A DNA stretch of 64,000 nt from RH-AL1 sp965198715. Its GTDB lineage: Bacteria; Pseudomonadota; Alphaproteobacteria; Rhizobiales; Beijerinckiaceae. Positions within the stretch are counted from its first letter, which is position 1; every line of letters begins with the position of its first letter. The stretch lies in assembly GCA_965198715.1 (NCBI GenBank), contig CBDAPV010000002.1:620001-684000 (forward strand), in the 5' to 3' direction. Below are positions 42,205 through 51,320 of this stretch, in pieces. Below the pieces are notes generated by a model that did not search any database, was not told where the DNA came from, and saw only the letters and a program-made list of their open reading frames with translations. The position numbers were made by a program, and so were the translations under genes.

Positions 42205-43209
42205 TCAGGCGATGGCCGCAAGCCTGAGATCGAGTTCCGCCGCCGCGTCCACAGGATCAAAGGCCGACGACCTGACGGCTGCACGGGCACGCGCGACGCG
42301 CTCCGCCGCCACCCCCGCGAGCGCCGGCGCTCTCGCGGCGACCTCGCCGGCCTCGTCAAGGTCGCCATTGCAGTGCAGCGCCACGTCGACGCCGGCGGCA
42401 AACAGCGCCTCCGCCTTTTCACGGAATGTGCCCGGGAGCGCCTTCATGCTGAGGTCGTCGCTGAACAGCAGGCCGTCGAAGCCGATTTCGCCGCGCACGA
42501 TGTCGCCGATGACCTTGGCCGAGATCGTGGCGGGATGCTCGCGATCGAGGGCAGTGTAGACGACATGCGCGGTCATCGCCGCCGGCAGGTCGCGGTTGCG
42601 GCGGAACGGCTCGAAGTCGCTGCGCCGCAGGTCGTCGATCGAAGCCTCGACGCTCGGCAGCGCGAGATGGCTGTCCGCCTCGGCGCGGCCGTGTCCCGGC
42701 ACGTGCTTCATGACCGGGAGCACGCCGCCGTCGAGCATGCCCTCGGCCGCCGCGCGGCCGAGCACGGCGACGACCGCGGGCTCACGCGCGTAGGCGCGGT
42801 CGCCGATCACGTCGTGCGAGCCCTCGACGGGCACGTCGAGCACCGGCAAGCAGTCGACGTCGATGCCCAGGGAGAGAAGGTCGTGCGCCATCAGCCGGGC
42901 GCAGAGCCGGATCATGGCGGCGCGCTCGTCCAGGTCGGGGATGGCGGCGAAACAAGCGGCGGCGGGGTAGCGCCGCCAGTGCGGCGGCCCGAGGCGTTGG
43001 ACGCGGCCGCCTTCCTGGTCGACGAGCACCATCGCGTCGTCGCGGCCCAACGCATCGCGGATGGCGCCGGTCAACGCCAGCACCTGGGCCGGATCGGTGA
43101 TGTTGCGCTTGAAAAGGATCACTCCGAGCGGCGCCGCCTCCGTAAGGAATCGGCGCTCGTCGGACTCGAGCACCGTGCCGCGGCAGCCGCAGACGAAGGC
43201 GCGGGTCAT
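42205..43209 (-). CDS. nagZ: Beta-N-acetylhexosaminidase NagZ
   Basis: GH3 enzyme (334 residues) that removes GlcNAc from muropeptides during peptidoglycan recycling in the cytoplasm. The family motif KHVPGHGRAEADSH carries the general acid His, and the nucleophile Asp is in LLFSDDLSMKALPG. ILFKRNITDPAQVLALT and VDQEGGRVQRL are also characteristic. The upstream SPOR-protein gene and downstream scpAB are on the same strand with short gaps. Confidence 0.95.
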   Translation of the reverse strand: MTRAFVCGCRGTVLESDERRFLTEAAPLGVILFKRNITDPAQVLALTGAIRDALGRDDAMVLVDQEGGRVQRLGPPHWRRYPAAACFAAIPDLDERAAMIRLCARLMAHDLLSLGIDVDCLPVLDVPVEGSHDVIGDRAYAREPAVVAVLGRAAAEGMLDGGVLPVMKHVPGHGRAEADSHLALPSVEASIDDLRRSDFEPFRRNRDLPAAMTAHVVYTALDREHPATISAKVIGDIVRGEIGFDGLLFSDDLSMKALPGTFREKAEALFAAGVDVALHCNGDLDEAGEVAARAPALAGVAAERVARARAAVRSSAFDPVDAAAELDLRLAAIA

Positions 43210-43227
43210 GGATGTCGCGCGTCCGGC

Positions 43228-44709
43228 CTAGTTCTTGGCGACGAAGCAGCTGCCGCCGCCGGCCTTGAGCTTTTCGCAGAGGCTGACCGCTTCCGGCTTG
43301 CTGAGACTGCTGACGCGCACCCTGAACACCGACTTGCCGTTACTCTCGGCCTTGTGGAAACCGAGGTGGTGACCAGCGAGCGGGCCGGCGAACTTCTTGG
43401 CGAGCTTGGACGAGGTCGACTTGGCGTCGGCCTCCGAACCCGGCGCGGCAAGCTGAACGGCGAAGCCGCCGGAGCCGGAGGTCTCGGGCTCGGGCGAGAC
43501 CGCCTGCGTGGCTTCCGCCTCGCCGATGTCGGCCGAAGCCACGCGCTGCGGCTTGGGCTTCTTGACCTTGGCTGCGGCCGGCGCCGGCGCGGCATCGTCG
43601 GGCGCGTCGGCGAGCTGATCGATGCTCTTGGGCGTCGTCACGCGCGACGTGCTCTTGCTAGCTATCGCCTTCGGGGTGGAAGGCTTGGCGACCGGACCGG
43701 CGCGGTCGCTGGTTTTGCCCGCGGGGGCGCGCGGCGCCGGGATCGCCGCCGGCGGCGGATTGTCGTTGGGAAGGATGGTGCCGTCGGGACGAACCGAGAC
43801 GACACGGACGCGCTTGGGCTCCGGCATGTCACCGATCGGGAAGCTTTGCCCCATGCTGGAGGGATCGGCCATGGCCGTCTGGACCTGACCCGGCGAGGGC
43901 GGCACTGGGACGCTGGAGGCATCGGTGCGGCGCGCCTGCGCGGCGGCGTTGTCGCGCGCAGCCTGCAGGAGGTCGACCGGCTGCTCCTCTCGGTTGGCGA
44001 GAGCGGTCGGCGCCTGCTGGCCCTTGCCCACCACGGCGGCATCCTGGCTGGCCTGGGTGTCGGCGGCATCGGCCGGCGGCTGCACCTTGGTCGGGCTTTC
44101 GTCGGCGAGGATCGTCTTCACCTCGCGCGGGCTGGTGGCGATATGGCCCTTGAGCGCGAAGGCGGTGCCGATACCGATCACGCCGACGGCGATCGTCGCC
44201 GCCAACAGGACCATGGGACGGCGTGAGCTCTTGGCCGCGCGAGGGGCCTGACCCCACGCCGGATCGTAGGCCGTCGGCTCGCCATAGTCCTGAGTGTCGT
44301 CGTAGCTTTGCTCCTGCGAGTGCTCGTAGCTCTCGTCGAACCTCGGCTCGGTCTGATGCCCGGCGTAGCTGCCGTGGCCCGGCGCGGCACCTCGAAGGCC
44401 GGCTTCGATCGCGGCGAAATCGCCGGAGAGGCGCGGCGACAGCGGAGCCTGGGGAGCGTCGAAGCCCGGCTCGCGGCGACCGTTCCGATCGGCGCGCGCG
44501 GGCCCCGCATAGGCCGGGGCCTGATGAGGCGGATGAGCCGGGGCTTGCGTCTCGCGGGCGAATACGTCGCCGTAGGGATCGTGCTGCTCGCCGACAAGCC
44601 GGGCCAGTTCGGCCAGCGGGTCGTCGTTGTGATGATGCGCACCGCGCATCTCGCGCTCGAAATCGTCGAGATTGACCGTAGGACGCTGCTTGGTCACCGG
44701 CTCGCTCAT
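43228..44709 (-). CDS. SPOR domain cell-division/envelope protein
   Basis: A 493-residue bitopic protein: a cytoplasmic Asp/Ala/Tyr-rich N-terminal region (about 1-165), one membrane helix (VLLAATIAVGVIGIGTAFAL, about 167-186), a long Pro/Ala/Lys-rich periplasmic linker and a C-terminal SPOR domain (about 415-493, GGFAVQLAAPGSEADAKSTS to SLCEKLKAGGGSCFVAKN). SPOR domains bind denuded glycan at the septum, so a division role is likely. It is the first gene of the SPOR-nagZ-scpA-scpB unit. In many relatives argS precedes it; here an intergenic region and a divergent oxalate decarboxylase gene do. Confidence 0.9.
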   Translation of the reverse strand: MSEPVTKQRPTVNLDDFEREMRGAHHHNDDPLAELARLVGEQHDPYGDVFARETQAPAHPPHQAPAYAGPARADRNGRREPGFDAPQAPLSPRLSGDFAAIEAGLRGAAPGHGSYAGHQTEPRFDESYEHSQEQSYDDTQDYGEPTAYDPAWGQAPRAAKSSRRPMVLLAATIAVGVIGIGTAFALKGHIATSPREVKTILADESPTKVQPPADAADTQASQDAAVVGKGQQAPTALANREEQPVDLLQAARDNAAAQARRTDASSVPVPPSPGQVQTAMADPSSMGQSFPIGDMPEPKRVRVVSVRPDGTILPNDNPPPAAIPAPRAPAGKTSDRAGPVAKPSTPKAIASKSTSRVTTPKSIDQLADAPDDAAPAPAAAKVKKPKPQRVASADIGEAEATQAVSPEPETSGSGGFAVQLAAPGSEADAKSTSSKLAKKFAGPLAGHHLGFHKAESNGKSVFRVRVSSLSKPEAVSLCEKLKAGGGSCFVAKN

Positions 44710-45127
44710 ACTCAGACCCTCGCGCGGCGGCGGCCGCCATTACGCAATCGGCCGACGCGGCGGTCCCTGCCGCGCGGCTCGCGTCTTTGGCCCATCGCCT
44801 TGAAAGCCGGACCCTCCTGGAAGGTCGACATTTGAGACCATGACACCACCGATGGTCGAAACCATGGCAAGACGCACACAACTTCTTTCTGTACGTTCTT
44901 GATTAACAAAGCGTGATTGTGGCTGATGTTTGCTGTTGCTTGTCTCAATTTCGAAAATCGTCGATGAGATATCGGCTTAGGCCGTAAAGCGAGGCGTGCG
45001 GGTTAGGCGGCGGCAGCCATTCGTTTTATCGTCGTGCTGCACGCTCAGCGAGATCCTGCCCTGCGCCGGGACCGCGAGCCGCTCGACGACGTTCGTCGGC
45101 TTCCATGAGCGATTGCGAGGAATGCAC
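44710..45127. promoter_or_regulatory. Divergent intergenic region, SPOR gene/oxalate decarboxylase gene
   Basis: These 418 bases have no credible gene. The middle (about 44870-44990) is clearly AT-rich compared with its flanks and probably carries promoters for both divergent genes. A TTAA half-site (44903-44906) is present, but the partner seven bases on reads TGAT, so it is not a full CtrA box. A GAGGA ribosome site lies at 45117-45121. Confidence 0.5.
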
Positions 45128-46426
45128 ATGACCGACCGAGACGATGTCGAGGACAACCACGATGTTCGACTGGGACGAGAGGAGACCGGTGCCATCGCCG
45201 GGTTCTCTCGCCGCGGCCTGATCGGCGTCGGGGCGGTGGCGCTGGGTTTGGCCGCCACCGCCGCGCAGGCGCAGTCCTACGGCGATATCAAGAAGGGCGA
45301 GGCCTCGCTCACCGATCCCGGTCCGCAGAACAAGCCGCTCGACGCCCTCAACAAGGACAGCGTGGTGCCGCCGCCGACGGACCATGGCAGCGTGCCGGAG
45401 TTCTGGCACTCGTTCTCGCTGTCGCAGCGCCGCGTCGAGCAGGGTGGCTGGGCGCGCCAGGTCAATGTGGTCGACTTCCCGATCTCGAAGAGCATCGCGT
45501 CGGTCAACATGCGGCTCGATTCCGGCGGCGTCCGCGAGCTGCACTGGCACGAGGCGGCGGAATGGTCGCTGATGCTGACGGGCAGCGCGCGCCTGACCGC
45601 GATCGACTACGACGGCCGCCCCTACGTGAAAGACGTCAAGGCCGGCGATCTCTGGTACTTTCCGGCCGGCCTGCCGCATTCGATCCAAGGCCTGGGGCCG
45701 GACGGGTGCGAGTTCCTGCTGGTCTTTGACGACGGCAAGTTCTCGGAGGAGGGCACCACGCTGCTCACGGACTGGCTGATCCATACGCCGCGTGAGGTCG
45801 TCGCCAAGAACTTCGGCGTCGCGCAGGACAAGCTGGCACCCTTCGCGCAGATCCCACCATCGGGCCGCTACATCTTCCCGGCGCCATTGCCGCCGGCCCT
45901 GTCGCAGGACCAGGCCAGCGTCGGCGGCTCGACCTCGAAGCTCGCCTTCGATTTTGCCATGCTCGACATGGCGCCGACCAAGCAGGATGCGATGGGCGAG
46001 ATCCGCATCGTCGACTCCGGCAAGTTCAAGGTGTCGAAGACGATGGCCATGGCCCACGTTCGCATCAAGCCGGGCGCGATGCGCGAGCTGCACTGGCACC
46101 CCAATGCCGCCGAGTGGCAGTACTATATCGCCGGCTCCGGCCGGATGAGCGTGTTCGCCAACCATTCCGACGCGCGCACCATGGACTTCAAGCAGGGCGA
46201 CGTTGGCTATATTCCAGCAACGCTGCCGCACTACATCGAGAATACCGGGTCGGACGACCTCGTGTTCCTCGAGATGTTCAAGGCGCCGGTCTACCTCGAT
46301 GTGTCGCTGAACAACTGGTTGGCGGCGATCCCGCCGGAACTGGTGCGCCAGCACCTCTCGCTCGAACCCGACGTGCTCGCGCAGATCCCGAAGGCCAACA
46401 ACGGCGTCGTGCCGAAGAGCGCTTGA
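45128..46426 (+). CDS. Tat-exported bicupin oxalate decarboxylase
   Basis: A 432-residue Mn-dependent bicupin predicted to convert oxalate to formate and CO2 in the periplasm. A twin-arginine signal (SRRGLIGVGAVALGLAATAAQA) starts near residue 28. Each cupin has its metal site: ELHWHEAAEW (His139/His141) and ELHWHPNAAEW (His322/His324). The lid between them reads FSEEGTTLLTDWLIHTP, aligning its Glu with the catalytic lid Glu of Bacillus OxdC (SENST), which favours decarboxylase over oxidase. Start at the ATG 45128 because GAGGA lies six bases upstream. Confidence 0.9.
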   Translation: MTDRDDVEDNHDVRLGREETGAIAGFSRRGLIGVGAVALGLAATAAQAQSYGDIKKGEASLTDPGPQNKPLDALNKDSVVPPPTDHGSVPEFWHSFSLSQRRVEQGGWARQVNVVDFPISKSIASVNMRLDSGGVRELHWHEAAEWSLMLTGSARLTAIDYDGRPYVKDVKAGDLWYFPAGLPHSIQGLGPDGCEFLLVFDDGKFSEEGTTLLTDWLIHTPREVVAKNFGVAQDKLAPFAQIPPSGRYIFPAPLPPALSQDQASVGGSTSKLAFDFAMLDMAPTKQDAMGEIRIVDSGKFKVSKTMAMAHVRIKPGAMRELHWHPNAAEWQYYIAGSGRMSVFANHSDARTMDFKQGDVGYIPATLPHYIENTGSDDLVFLEMFKAPVYLDVSLNNWLAAIPPELVRQHLSLEPDVLAQIPKANNGVVPKSA

Positions 46427-46444
46427 TCGACATGACGACAGGAG

Positions 46445-46468
46445 CCTTCTCCTGTTCGTGGGAGAAGG
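46445..46468. terminator. Hairpin between convergent genes (possible terminator or REP half-site)
   Basis: A perfect 8-bp stem, CCTTCTCC (46445-46452) with GGAGAAGG (46461-46468), and an 8-nt loop. It lies between the oxalate decarboxylase and mgtE stop codons. It lacks a T-run, and the same stem type occurs in the repeat at 4064-4221, so it may be a REP half-site that also slows transcription. Confidence 0.5.
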
Positions 46469-46474
46469 GTCACC

Positions 46475-47926
46475 TCACGCCAAGTGGAACCACAACGTGG
46501 CGAAGCCGAGAAACGAGGAGAAGCCGACGACGTCCGTCACGGTGGTGACGAAGGCCGACGATGACACCGCCGGGTCGACCTCGAACCATTCGAGCACCAG
46601 CGGCACCAGGATGCCGCCGAGTGCGCCGGCAACGAGGTTCGTCAGCATGGCGGCAGCGATGACGATGCCCAAGCCTGGCAGGTGAAACCAGACCAGCGCG
46701 CCGACCCCGGTGATGATGCCGAAGGCGATGCCGTTCAGCGCGCCGACGAGCAGCTCTCGGCCGATGACGCGGGCGGCGTTCATCCGCGTCAGCTCGCGGG
46801 TGGCGAGCGCGCGTATCACGACCGTCATGGTCTGCGTGGCGCCGTTGCCGCCCTGGCTCGCCACGATCGGCGCCAATACCGCCAGGGCCACCATTTTCTC
46901 CAGCTGCACGTTGAAGGCGTTGAGCACCGACGAGGCGATGAAGGCGGTGACGAGGTTGACGAAGAGCCAGGTGAAGCGGCTGCGGGCGATCTCCCACACG
47001 CGGTCGGACAGCGTCTCGTCGCCGCGGACGCCGCCGAGCGCCTTGATCTCCTGGTCGGCTTCCTCGCGGATGACGTCGACGACGTCGTCGATGGTGATGA
47101 CGCCGAGCAGCCGCTCGCCGGCGTCGACGACCGGCGCCGAGACGAGGTTGTAGCGCTCGAAAAGCGCCGCGATATCCTCGGCGTCGTCGGTGACCAGCAC
47201 GCGGCGGCGATCGATGCGCATGCCCTCGCCCAGCGGCGTGTCGGTGCGCATGCGCATCAGTGCATCGAGGAAGACGTTGCCGAGAAAACGATGCGCCGGG
47301 TCGACGACGAAGACCTCGTAAAATTGGTCCGGCAGTGTGTCGGGTTCGGCGTCGCGCAGCATGTCGATGGTGCGTCCGGCCGTCCAGAACGGCGGCACGG
47401 CGACCACCGTGGTCTGCATGAGGCGGCCGGCGGAATGCTCGGGGAAGTCGAGCGAGCGCGTCAGCGCCGCCCGGTCGATCGCCGGCAATGCGGCGAGGAT
47501 CTCCCGCCGATCGTCAGCGTCGAGGTCTTCCAGCAACGAGACCGCGTCGTCGCTTTCGAGGTCCTGGACGTAGAGCGCCACCGCGGAGTTGGGCAGCTCC
47601 TCGATGATCTCGTCACGGATGTTCTCGTCGACCTCGGTCAAGGCCGTGAAGTCGAAGTCGGCGCCAAGCAGCGTGATCAGCTCGGGCCGGGCTTCCGCCT
47701 GCATAGATTCGAGGAGGCGTCCGAGGTCGGCCTCGTGAAGGTCCTCGACGAGGTCTTTCAACTCGGCACGGTCGCGCTCGTTGACGGCGGTCTCGACGGC
47801 CTCGATGAAGGCGGGCCTTAGCGCGCCGTCCGCGTCGTGCGGCTCGCCGAGGTCCCTGATCTCGGCGTCGACCCGTGGCTTCGTCTCGTCTTCGAGGAGG
47901 TCGTTCCCGCGCCGCTCCTCGCTCAT
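46475..47926 (-). CDS. mgtE: Magnesium transporter MgtE
   Basis: A 483-residue Mg2+-gated channel. The N-terminal helical domain (about 35-150, with LLEDLDADDRREILAALP) is followed by two CBS domains (about 160-290, with VFVVDPAHRFLG and LGVITIDDVVDVIREEADQEI) and five membrane helices. The pore-region block APIVASQGGNGATQTMTVVIRA fits the MgtE signature. Length is typical. It follows rplS on the same strand after 97 nt; no Mg2+ riboswitch was recognised there. Confidence 0.95.
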   Translation of the reverse strand: MSEERRGNDLLEDETKPRVDAEIRDLGEPHDADGALRPAFIEAVETAVNERDRAELKDLVEDLHEADLGRLLESMQAEARPELITLLGADFDFTALTEVDENIRDEIIEELPNSAVALYVQDLESDDAVSLLEDLDADDRREILAALPAIDRAALTRSLDFPEHSAGRLMQTTVVAVPPFWTAGRTIDMLRDAEPDTLPDQFYEVFVVDPAHRFLGNVFLDALMRMRTDTPLGEGMRIDRRRVLVTDDAEDIAALFERYNLVSAPVVDAGERLLGVITIDDVVDVIREEADQEIKALGGVRGDETLSDRVWEIARSRFTWLFVNLVTAFIASSVLNAFNVQLEKMVALAVLAPIVASQGGNGATQTMTVVIRALATRELTRMNAARVIGRELLVGALNGIAFGIITGVGALVWFHLPGLGIVIAAAMLTNLVAGALGGILVPLVLEWFEVDPAVSSSAFVTTVTDVVGFSSFLGFATLWFHLA

Positions 47927-48023
47927 GCCGCTCTCGACCCCAATTATGCGCCGGTCCCAGGGGCGAGGTCTACGCTTAGAGACGTGATCGAGCGCGCCTG
48001 TTCAGGTGCCGCTCGGTCTACGT

Positions 48024-48479
48024 CTACTCGGCAGCCGTCACGCTCTTCTTCGCCTTGGCGGCCTTGGCCGTGCTCTTGGCCTCCTTCTTGGCGGCCTCGC
48101 GGGCGGCCTTTGCCGCCGGCGTCTCGGCGCGCTCGGCAATGCGGGCCGACTTGCCGCGGCGATCGCGCAGGTAATAGAGCTTGGCGCGCCGCACCTTGCC
48201 GCGGCGGGTGACCTTGATCGAGTCGATGTTGGGCGAGTAGATCGGGAAGACGCGCTCGACGCCCTCGCCGTAGGAGATCTTGCGGACGGTGAAGCTCTCG
48301 TTGATGCCGCCGCCGGTGCGGGCAATGCAGACGCCCTCGTAGGCCTGGACGCGGGTGCGCTCGCCTTCCTTGACCTTGACGTTGACGATGAGCGTGTCGC
48401 CCGGCTGGAATTCTGGGATCGGGCGGATGGCGGCGAGCTTCGCGGCCTGCTCGGCCTCAAGCGTCTGGATGATATTCAT
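48024..48479 (-). CDS. rplS: 50S ribosomal protein L19
   Basis: Large-subunit ribosomal protein (151 residues). The core PEFQPGDTLIVNVKVKEGER, YEGVCIARTGGGINESFTVR and YSPNIDSIKVTRRGKVRRAK are family signatures. The Lys/Ala-rich C-terminal tail of about 35 residues (EAAKKEAKSTAKAAKAKK) is longer than in Escherichia coli but usual in alphaproteobacteria. The common partners rpsP, rimM and trmD are not beside it in this window. Confidence 0.98.
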   Translation of the reverse strand: MNIIQTLEAEQAAKLAAIRPIPEFQPGDTLIVNVKVKEGERTRVQAYEGVCIARTGGGINESFTVRKISYGEGVERVFPIYSPNIDSIKVTRRGKVRRAKLYYLRDRRGKSARIAERAETPAAKAAREAAKKEAKSTAKAAKAKKSVTAAE

Positions 48480-48870
48480 GGTGACGTGACTTTCTGACCG
48501 TTCCGCCTTTGCGGCGAGCGTTTCGGCACGCTGTTCTTAAGTTGAAGCGGCCCCATACAGGAGGGCGCGGCGGCTGTCGAGCCTCGCCATCTCGTGATTG
48601 GAGGGGCGGTACGGCCTTTGCTCCAAGAAAGGCGGATCATACGCGAGCCGAGGCCACGGATGGCCAACCTTTTGCTGCCCGTCGCCTCCGTCTTCCTCGC
48701 CGCCCCTATGTTTTGGGCAGGCGCGATGGCTCGTCCCGAGAGCGGCAGCACCCCGCCTCTTGTCTTCTGCGTCGCCTGCGCGACCCTGACGGCCGTAGAG
48801 GCGCTTTGGCCGCCGGCCTCGGCGGCGGCTCAGGCAGTCGAGCCCGTTCTCGTCCCTCTGCTCTGAGGCG
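48480..48870. other. Intergenic region upstream of rplS
   Basis: Nearly 400 bases lie between the 3' end of the CYTH-CHAD gene and the rplS ATG, on the same strand as both. This is presumably the rplS promoter and leader. A plus-strand open frame at 48660-48866 has no ribosome site or family match and I do not accept it as a gene. No riboswitch or leader peptide was recognised. Confidence 0.5.
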
Positions 48871-50376
48871 TCAGAACGCGCGTCGGCGCAGGCGGCGGCC
48901 TGCTTTTGCCGCCTCGTGCAAGGCGCTAGCCTTAGGTTCTGCCGCGCGAAACGTCCTTGCCGCACCGACGACAGCCGACCAATCGTCGTTTGCGACATTC
49001 TTGGGCGGCGCGCGGCGCGAGAGGATGCTCTCGTGCAGCCGCGCCGCCAGCGCCTCGGCGTCGTGGATCTCGCCCAGCGTTTCCTGTAGCGCCCGGAGAT
49101 CGTCGCCGGTGCGGCGCAGGTGCTTGCGTCGCACGTCGAGCTTGGGCAGGTCGCCAACGAGGTCGAGGTCGTAGCGCAGCATCCTGGCGCGCTTGCGCAG
49201 GTCGTGCAACGCCTCGAAAGGCTGGTGGCGCATGCCCCGCGCGTCCTCGGCCAGGCCGCGGCGGAGCTTGCGCACGCGGCGTCGGGTGAAAGCGGCCGCA
49301 TGCCGTGCGCGCCGCGATCGCCGCACGCCCTCGATCGAGAAGGCGAGGACGTCAATCAGCAGGAGCCGCCAGCGCGCCGAGGCCAGTGCCGCTTCGAGCC
49401 GCACGTGGGAGCGCCGACGACGAGGCTCAAGCGCGGCGGCGAGCGGCGACCCGTCGGCGTCGGTGCCGGCCAGCTGCCGGAAGACGTCGGCATCGCGCGC
49501 GGCGCCGAGCTTGTCGGACATCCATTTCAGCTCGCCCTTGAGGCGCGCTAAGCGTCGGCGCCGCAGCACCGGCGCAAACAGAGCCAGCGCAGCGCGGATG
49601 TGGCGCAGCGCGATCCGTGTCTTGTGCACCGCCTCGCCGTCCTCGACGCCGCCGATAAGCGCTGCGTTGCGGCAGAGCGCGTGGAGGCAGCCTTGCACGA
49701 CCGCAGTGAAGAGGTCGCGCAACGTGCGGACATCGCCGAGATCGAGCGGAATGGACTTGCTCGGATGCCCCCAGCTCGCGTCGGCCACGGCGAAGCCGCG
49801 CTCGGCCTTGCTAGTCAGGCTCAGCACCAGGGGCATGTCCCGGGCGAGCTTGCGCCCGAGACGCAGCAGTCCCTGCTCGGGGCCGTGCTTGCGCTCGAGC
49901 TCGAACTCGTGGACGGACAGCGAGGCCGCGCCGGCGCGGATCGCGCCTTTGTCGATGGCGCCCTCGATCATCGTGCCGCCGTAGGCGATCGGCAGGATGG
50001 TGCGATCGACGTCGACCGTGAAGCGGGGGTCGAGCCTCGTCGCGATGTCTTCGTCGGCGAAGAGATCGGCCAGCGGCGTCATGCGCAGCCAGCCGAGATC
50101 GGGCGTACGCCCGCCCTCGCGCTCCCACTCGTCGCGCTCGACCAGCGACGCGCCCGAGCGCTTGAGCGTGTGCACGGTCTGATGCTCGCCCGAACGGACC
50201 CGCAGAGTCACGCGCCGGCGGCGCAACGCGCCTTCGGCCGTATCGTAATAGGTCGAGAGCAGGCGCTCGCGCCGGGCCTCGGTGCCGGCGGTGTCCAGCG
50301 CCGGATGGCCCGCGAGGCGCGCGGCTGCTGCGGGCGCGACGGAGAATTTCAGCTCGTACTCACGTCCTTTCGGCAC
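48871..50376 (-). CDS. CYTH and CHAD domain protein
   Basis: A 501-residue protein. The N-terminal CYTH domain (about 1-200) starts with the diagnostic GREYELKFSV (ExExK-type) and continues with STYYDTAEGALRRRRVTLRVR. The C-terminal CHAD domain (about 225-500) is rich in His and Arg, with VHKTRIALRHIRAALALF and FEALHDLRKRARMLRYDLDL. CYTH domains act on triphosphates such as tripolyphosphate, and CHAD domains bind polyphosphate granules, so a role at polyphosphate is likely. The GTG at 50376 has GGGAG upstream; the frame is open further to 50478 but without family support. Confidence 0.9.
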   Translation of the reverse strand: MPKGREYELKFSVAPAAAARLAGHPALDTAGTEARRERLLSTYYDTAEGALRRRRVTLRVRSGEHQTVHTLKRSGASLVERDEWEREGGRTPDLGWLRMTPLADLFADEDIATRLDPRFTVDVDRTILPIAYGGTMIEGAIDKGAIRAGAASLSVHEFELERKHGPEQGLLRLGRKLARDMPLVLSLTSKAERGFAVADASWGHPSKSIPLDLGDVRTLRDLFTAVVQGCLHALCRNAALIGGVEDGEAVHKTRIALRHIRAALALFAPVLRRRRLARLKGELKWMSDKLGAARDADVFRQLAGTDADGSPLAAALEPRRRRSHVRLEAALASARWRLLLIDVLAFSIEGVRRSRRARHAAAFTRRRVRKLRRGLAEDARGMRHQPFEALHDLRKRARMLRYDLDLVGDLPKLDVRRKHLRRTGDDLRALQETLGEIHDAEALAARLHESILSRRAPPKNVANDDWSAVVGAARTFRAAEPKASALHEAAKAGRRLRRRAF

Positions 50377-50566
50377 AGCGTTCTCCCGCGTCAAGACAGC
50401 GATATGGACCGGATGTCGCTTCGCGCCAGCCCACCCGGATCGTCGATGGGCGGCAATCCACTTGCGCCATCGTGCCACGTCTTCGTAAAGTGCAGCCGTA
50501 GGCCGGCCGTTTCCGGAACCTCACGAGACCGGTTCGCGACAGCACTTCCTATTGCGGAGGCGAGCT

Positions 50567-51310
50567 TTGTTTGGCTTGGGGATCTTAGGGCTTATCGACC
50601 TTGCCTGCATCGTCCATGCAGCCAAAACCGGGCGGTTCGCGCCCTGGGCCTACGTGATCATGTTTGTGCCGGGGCTTGGCGCGCTCGCTTACCTCTTCGT
50701 GGAGGTTCTGCCCAGGCAGCACTTCGTGCCCCAGGCGCGGGTCGTAATCGGCTCGCAGATCAACCCAAATAGGCGCTACCGCGAGCTGCGCAGCGAACTC
50801 GAGATCGCCGAGACGCTCGGCAACCGGCTGTCGTTGGCCCAGGAGTGCCTGCGGCTGGGGCGCTTCGACGAGGCCCTGCTGCTCTACGAGGAAATCTTGA
50901 AGTCGCCGATGGGCGACGAGCCGCTCTACGTGCTGGGCAGGGCCCGTGCCGAATTTGGCCTTGGGCAACCGCAGGTCGCGCTCGATACGCTCGACGAGCT
51001 GAAGCGGCGCTGGCCGGACTACCATTCCCAGGACGGGCACCTGCTCTATGCCAGGGCGCTTGAGGCCTGCGACCGCGCGGACGAGGCCTTGGCCGAATAC
51101 ACGCATCTCGCGCGCTACTTCGCCGGACAGGAGGTGCAGGTCCGGCGCCTGCTCCTGCTTGATCGCCTGGGCCAGTCTCACCAGGCCGAGGCCATCGCCG
51201 ACGAAATCATGCGCTACTATAAGCGCGCGCCGCGCAACGCGCGCCACCAGCAGGCGGAATGGTTCGCCGCCGCGAAGCACTACCTCAAGGCGCGGCCGCA
51301 CCCGATCTGA
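50567..51310 (+). CDS. TPR protein with N-terminal membrane hairpin
   Basis: A 247-residue protein with two N-terminal membrane helices (FGLGILGLIDLACIVHAA; AYVIMFVPGLGALAYLFVEV) resembling the PLDc_N segment. A cytoplasmic region follows with about three or four tetratricopeptide units, for example RLSLAQECLRLGRFDEALLLYEEIL and LLYARALEACDRADEALAEYTHLA. TPRs mediate protein contacts; the partner is unknown. I prefer the TTG at 50567 because GGAGG lies six bases before it and it opens with the hydrophobic segment; a TTG at 50552 is possible. Confidence 0.8.
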   Translation: MFGLGILGLIDLACIVHAAKTGRFAPWAYVIMFVPGLGALAYLFVEVLPRQHFVPQARVVIGSQINPNRRYRELRSELEIAETLGNRLSLAQECLRLGRFDEALLLYEEILKSPMGDEPLYVLGRARAEFGLGQPQVALDTLDELKRRWPDYHSQDGHLLYARALEACDRADEALAEYTHLARYFAGQEVQVRRLLLLDRLGQSHQAEAIADEIMRYYKRAPRNARHQQAEWFAAAKHYLKARPHPI

Positions 51311-51320
51311 TCGAAGCGGC

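Noticed and set aside
44903..44917. CtrA full site upstream of the SPOR gene
   Set aside because: Only the first TTAA is present; the second half reads TGAT.
44996..45127. Extension of the oxalate decarboxylase by 44 residues upstream
   Set aside because: The GAGGA ribosome site before 45128 and the twin-arginine signal position favour the shorter form.
48660..48866. Small plus-strand open frame of 68 residues with a hydrophobic start
   Set aside because: No ribosome site, no recognised family, and it lies in the likely promoter/leader region of rplS on the other strand.
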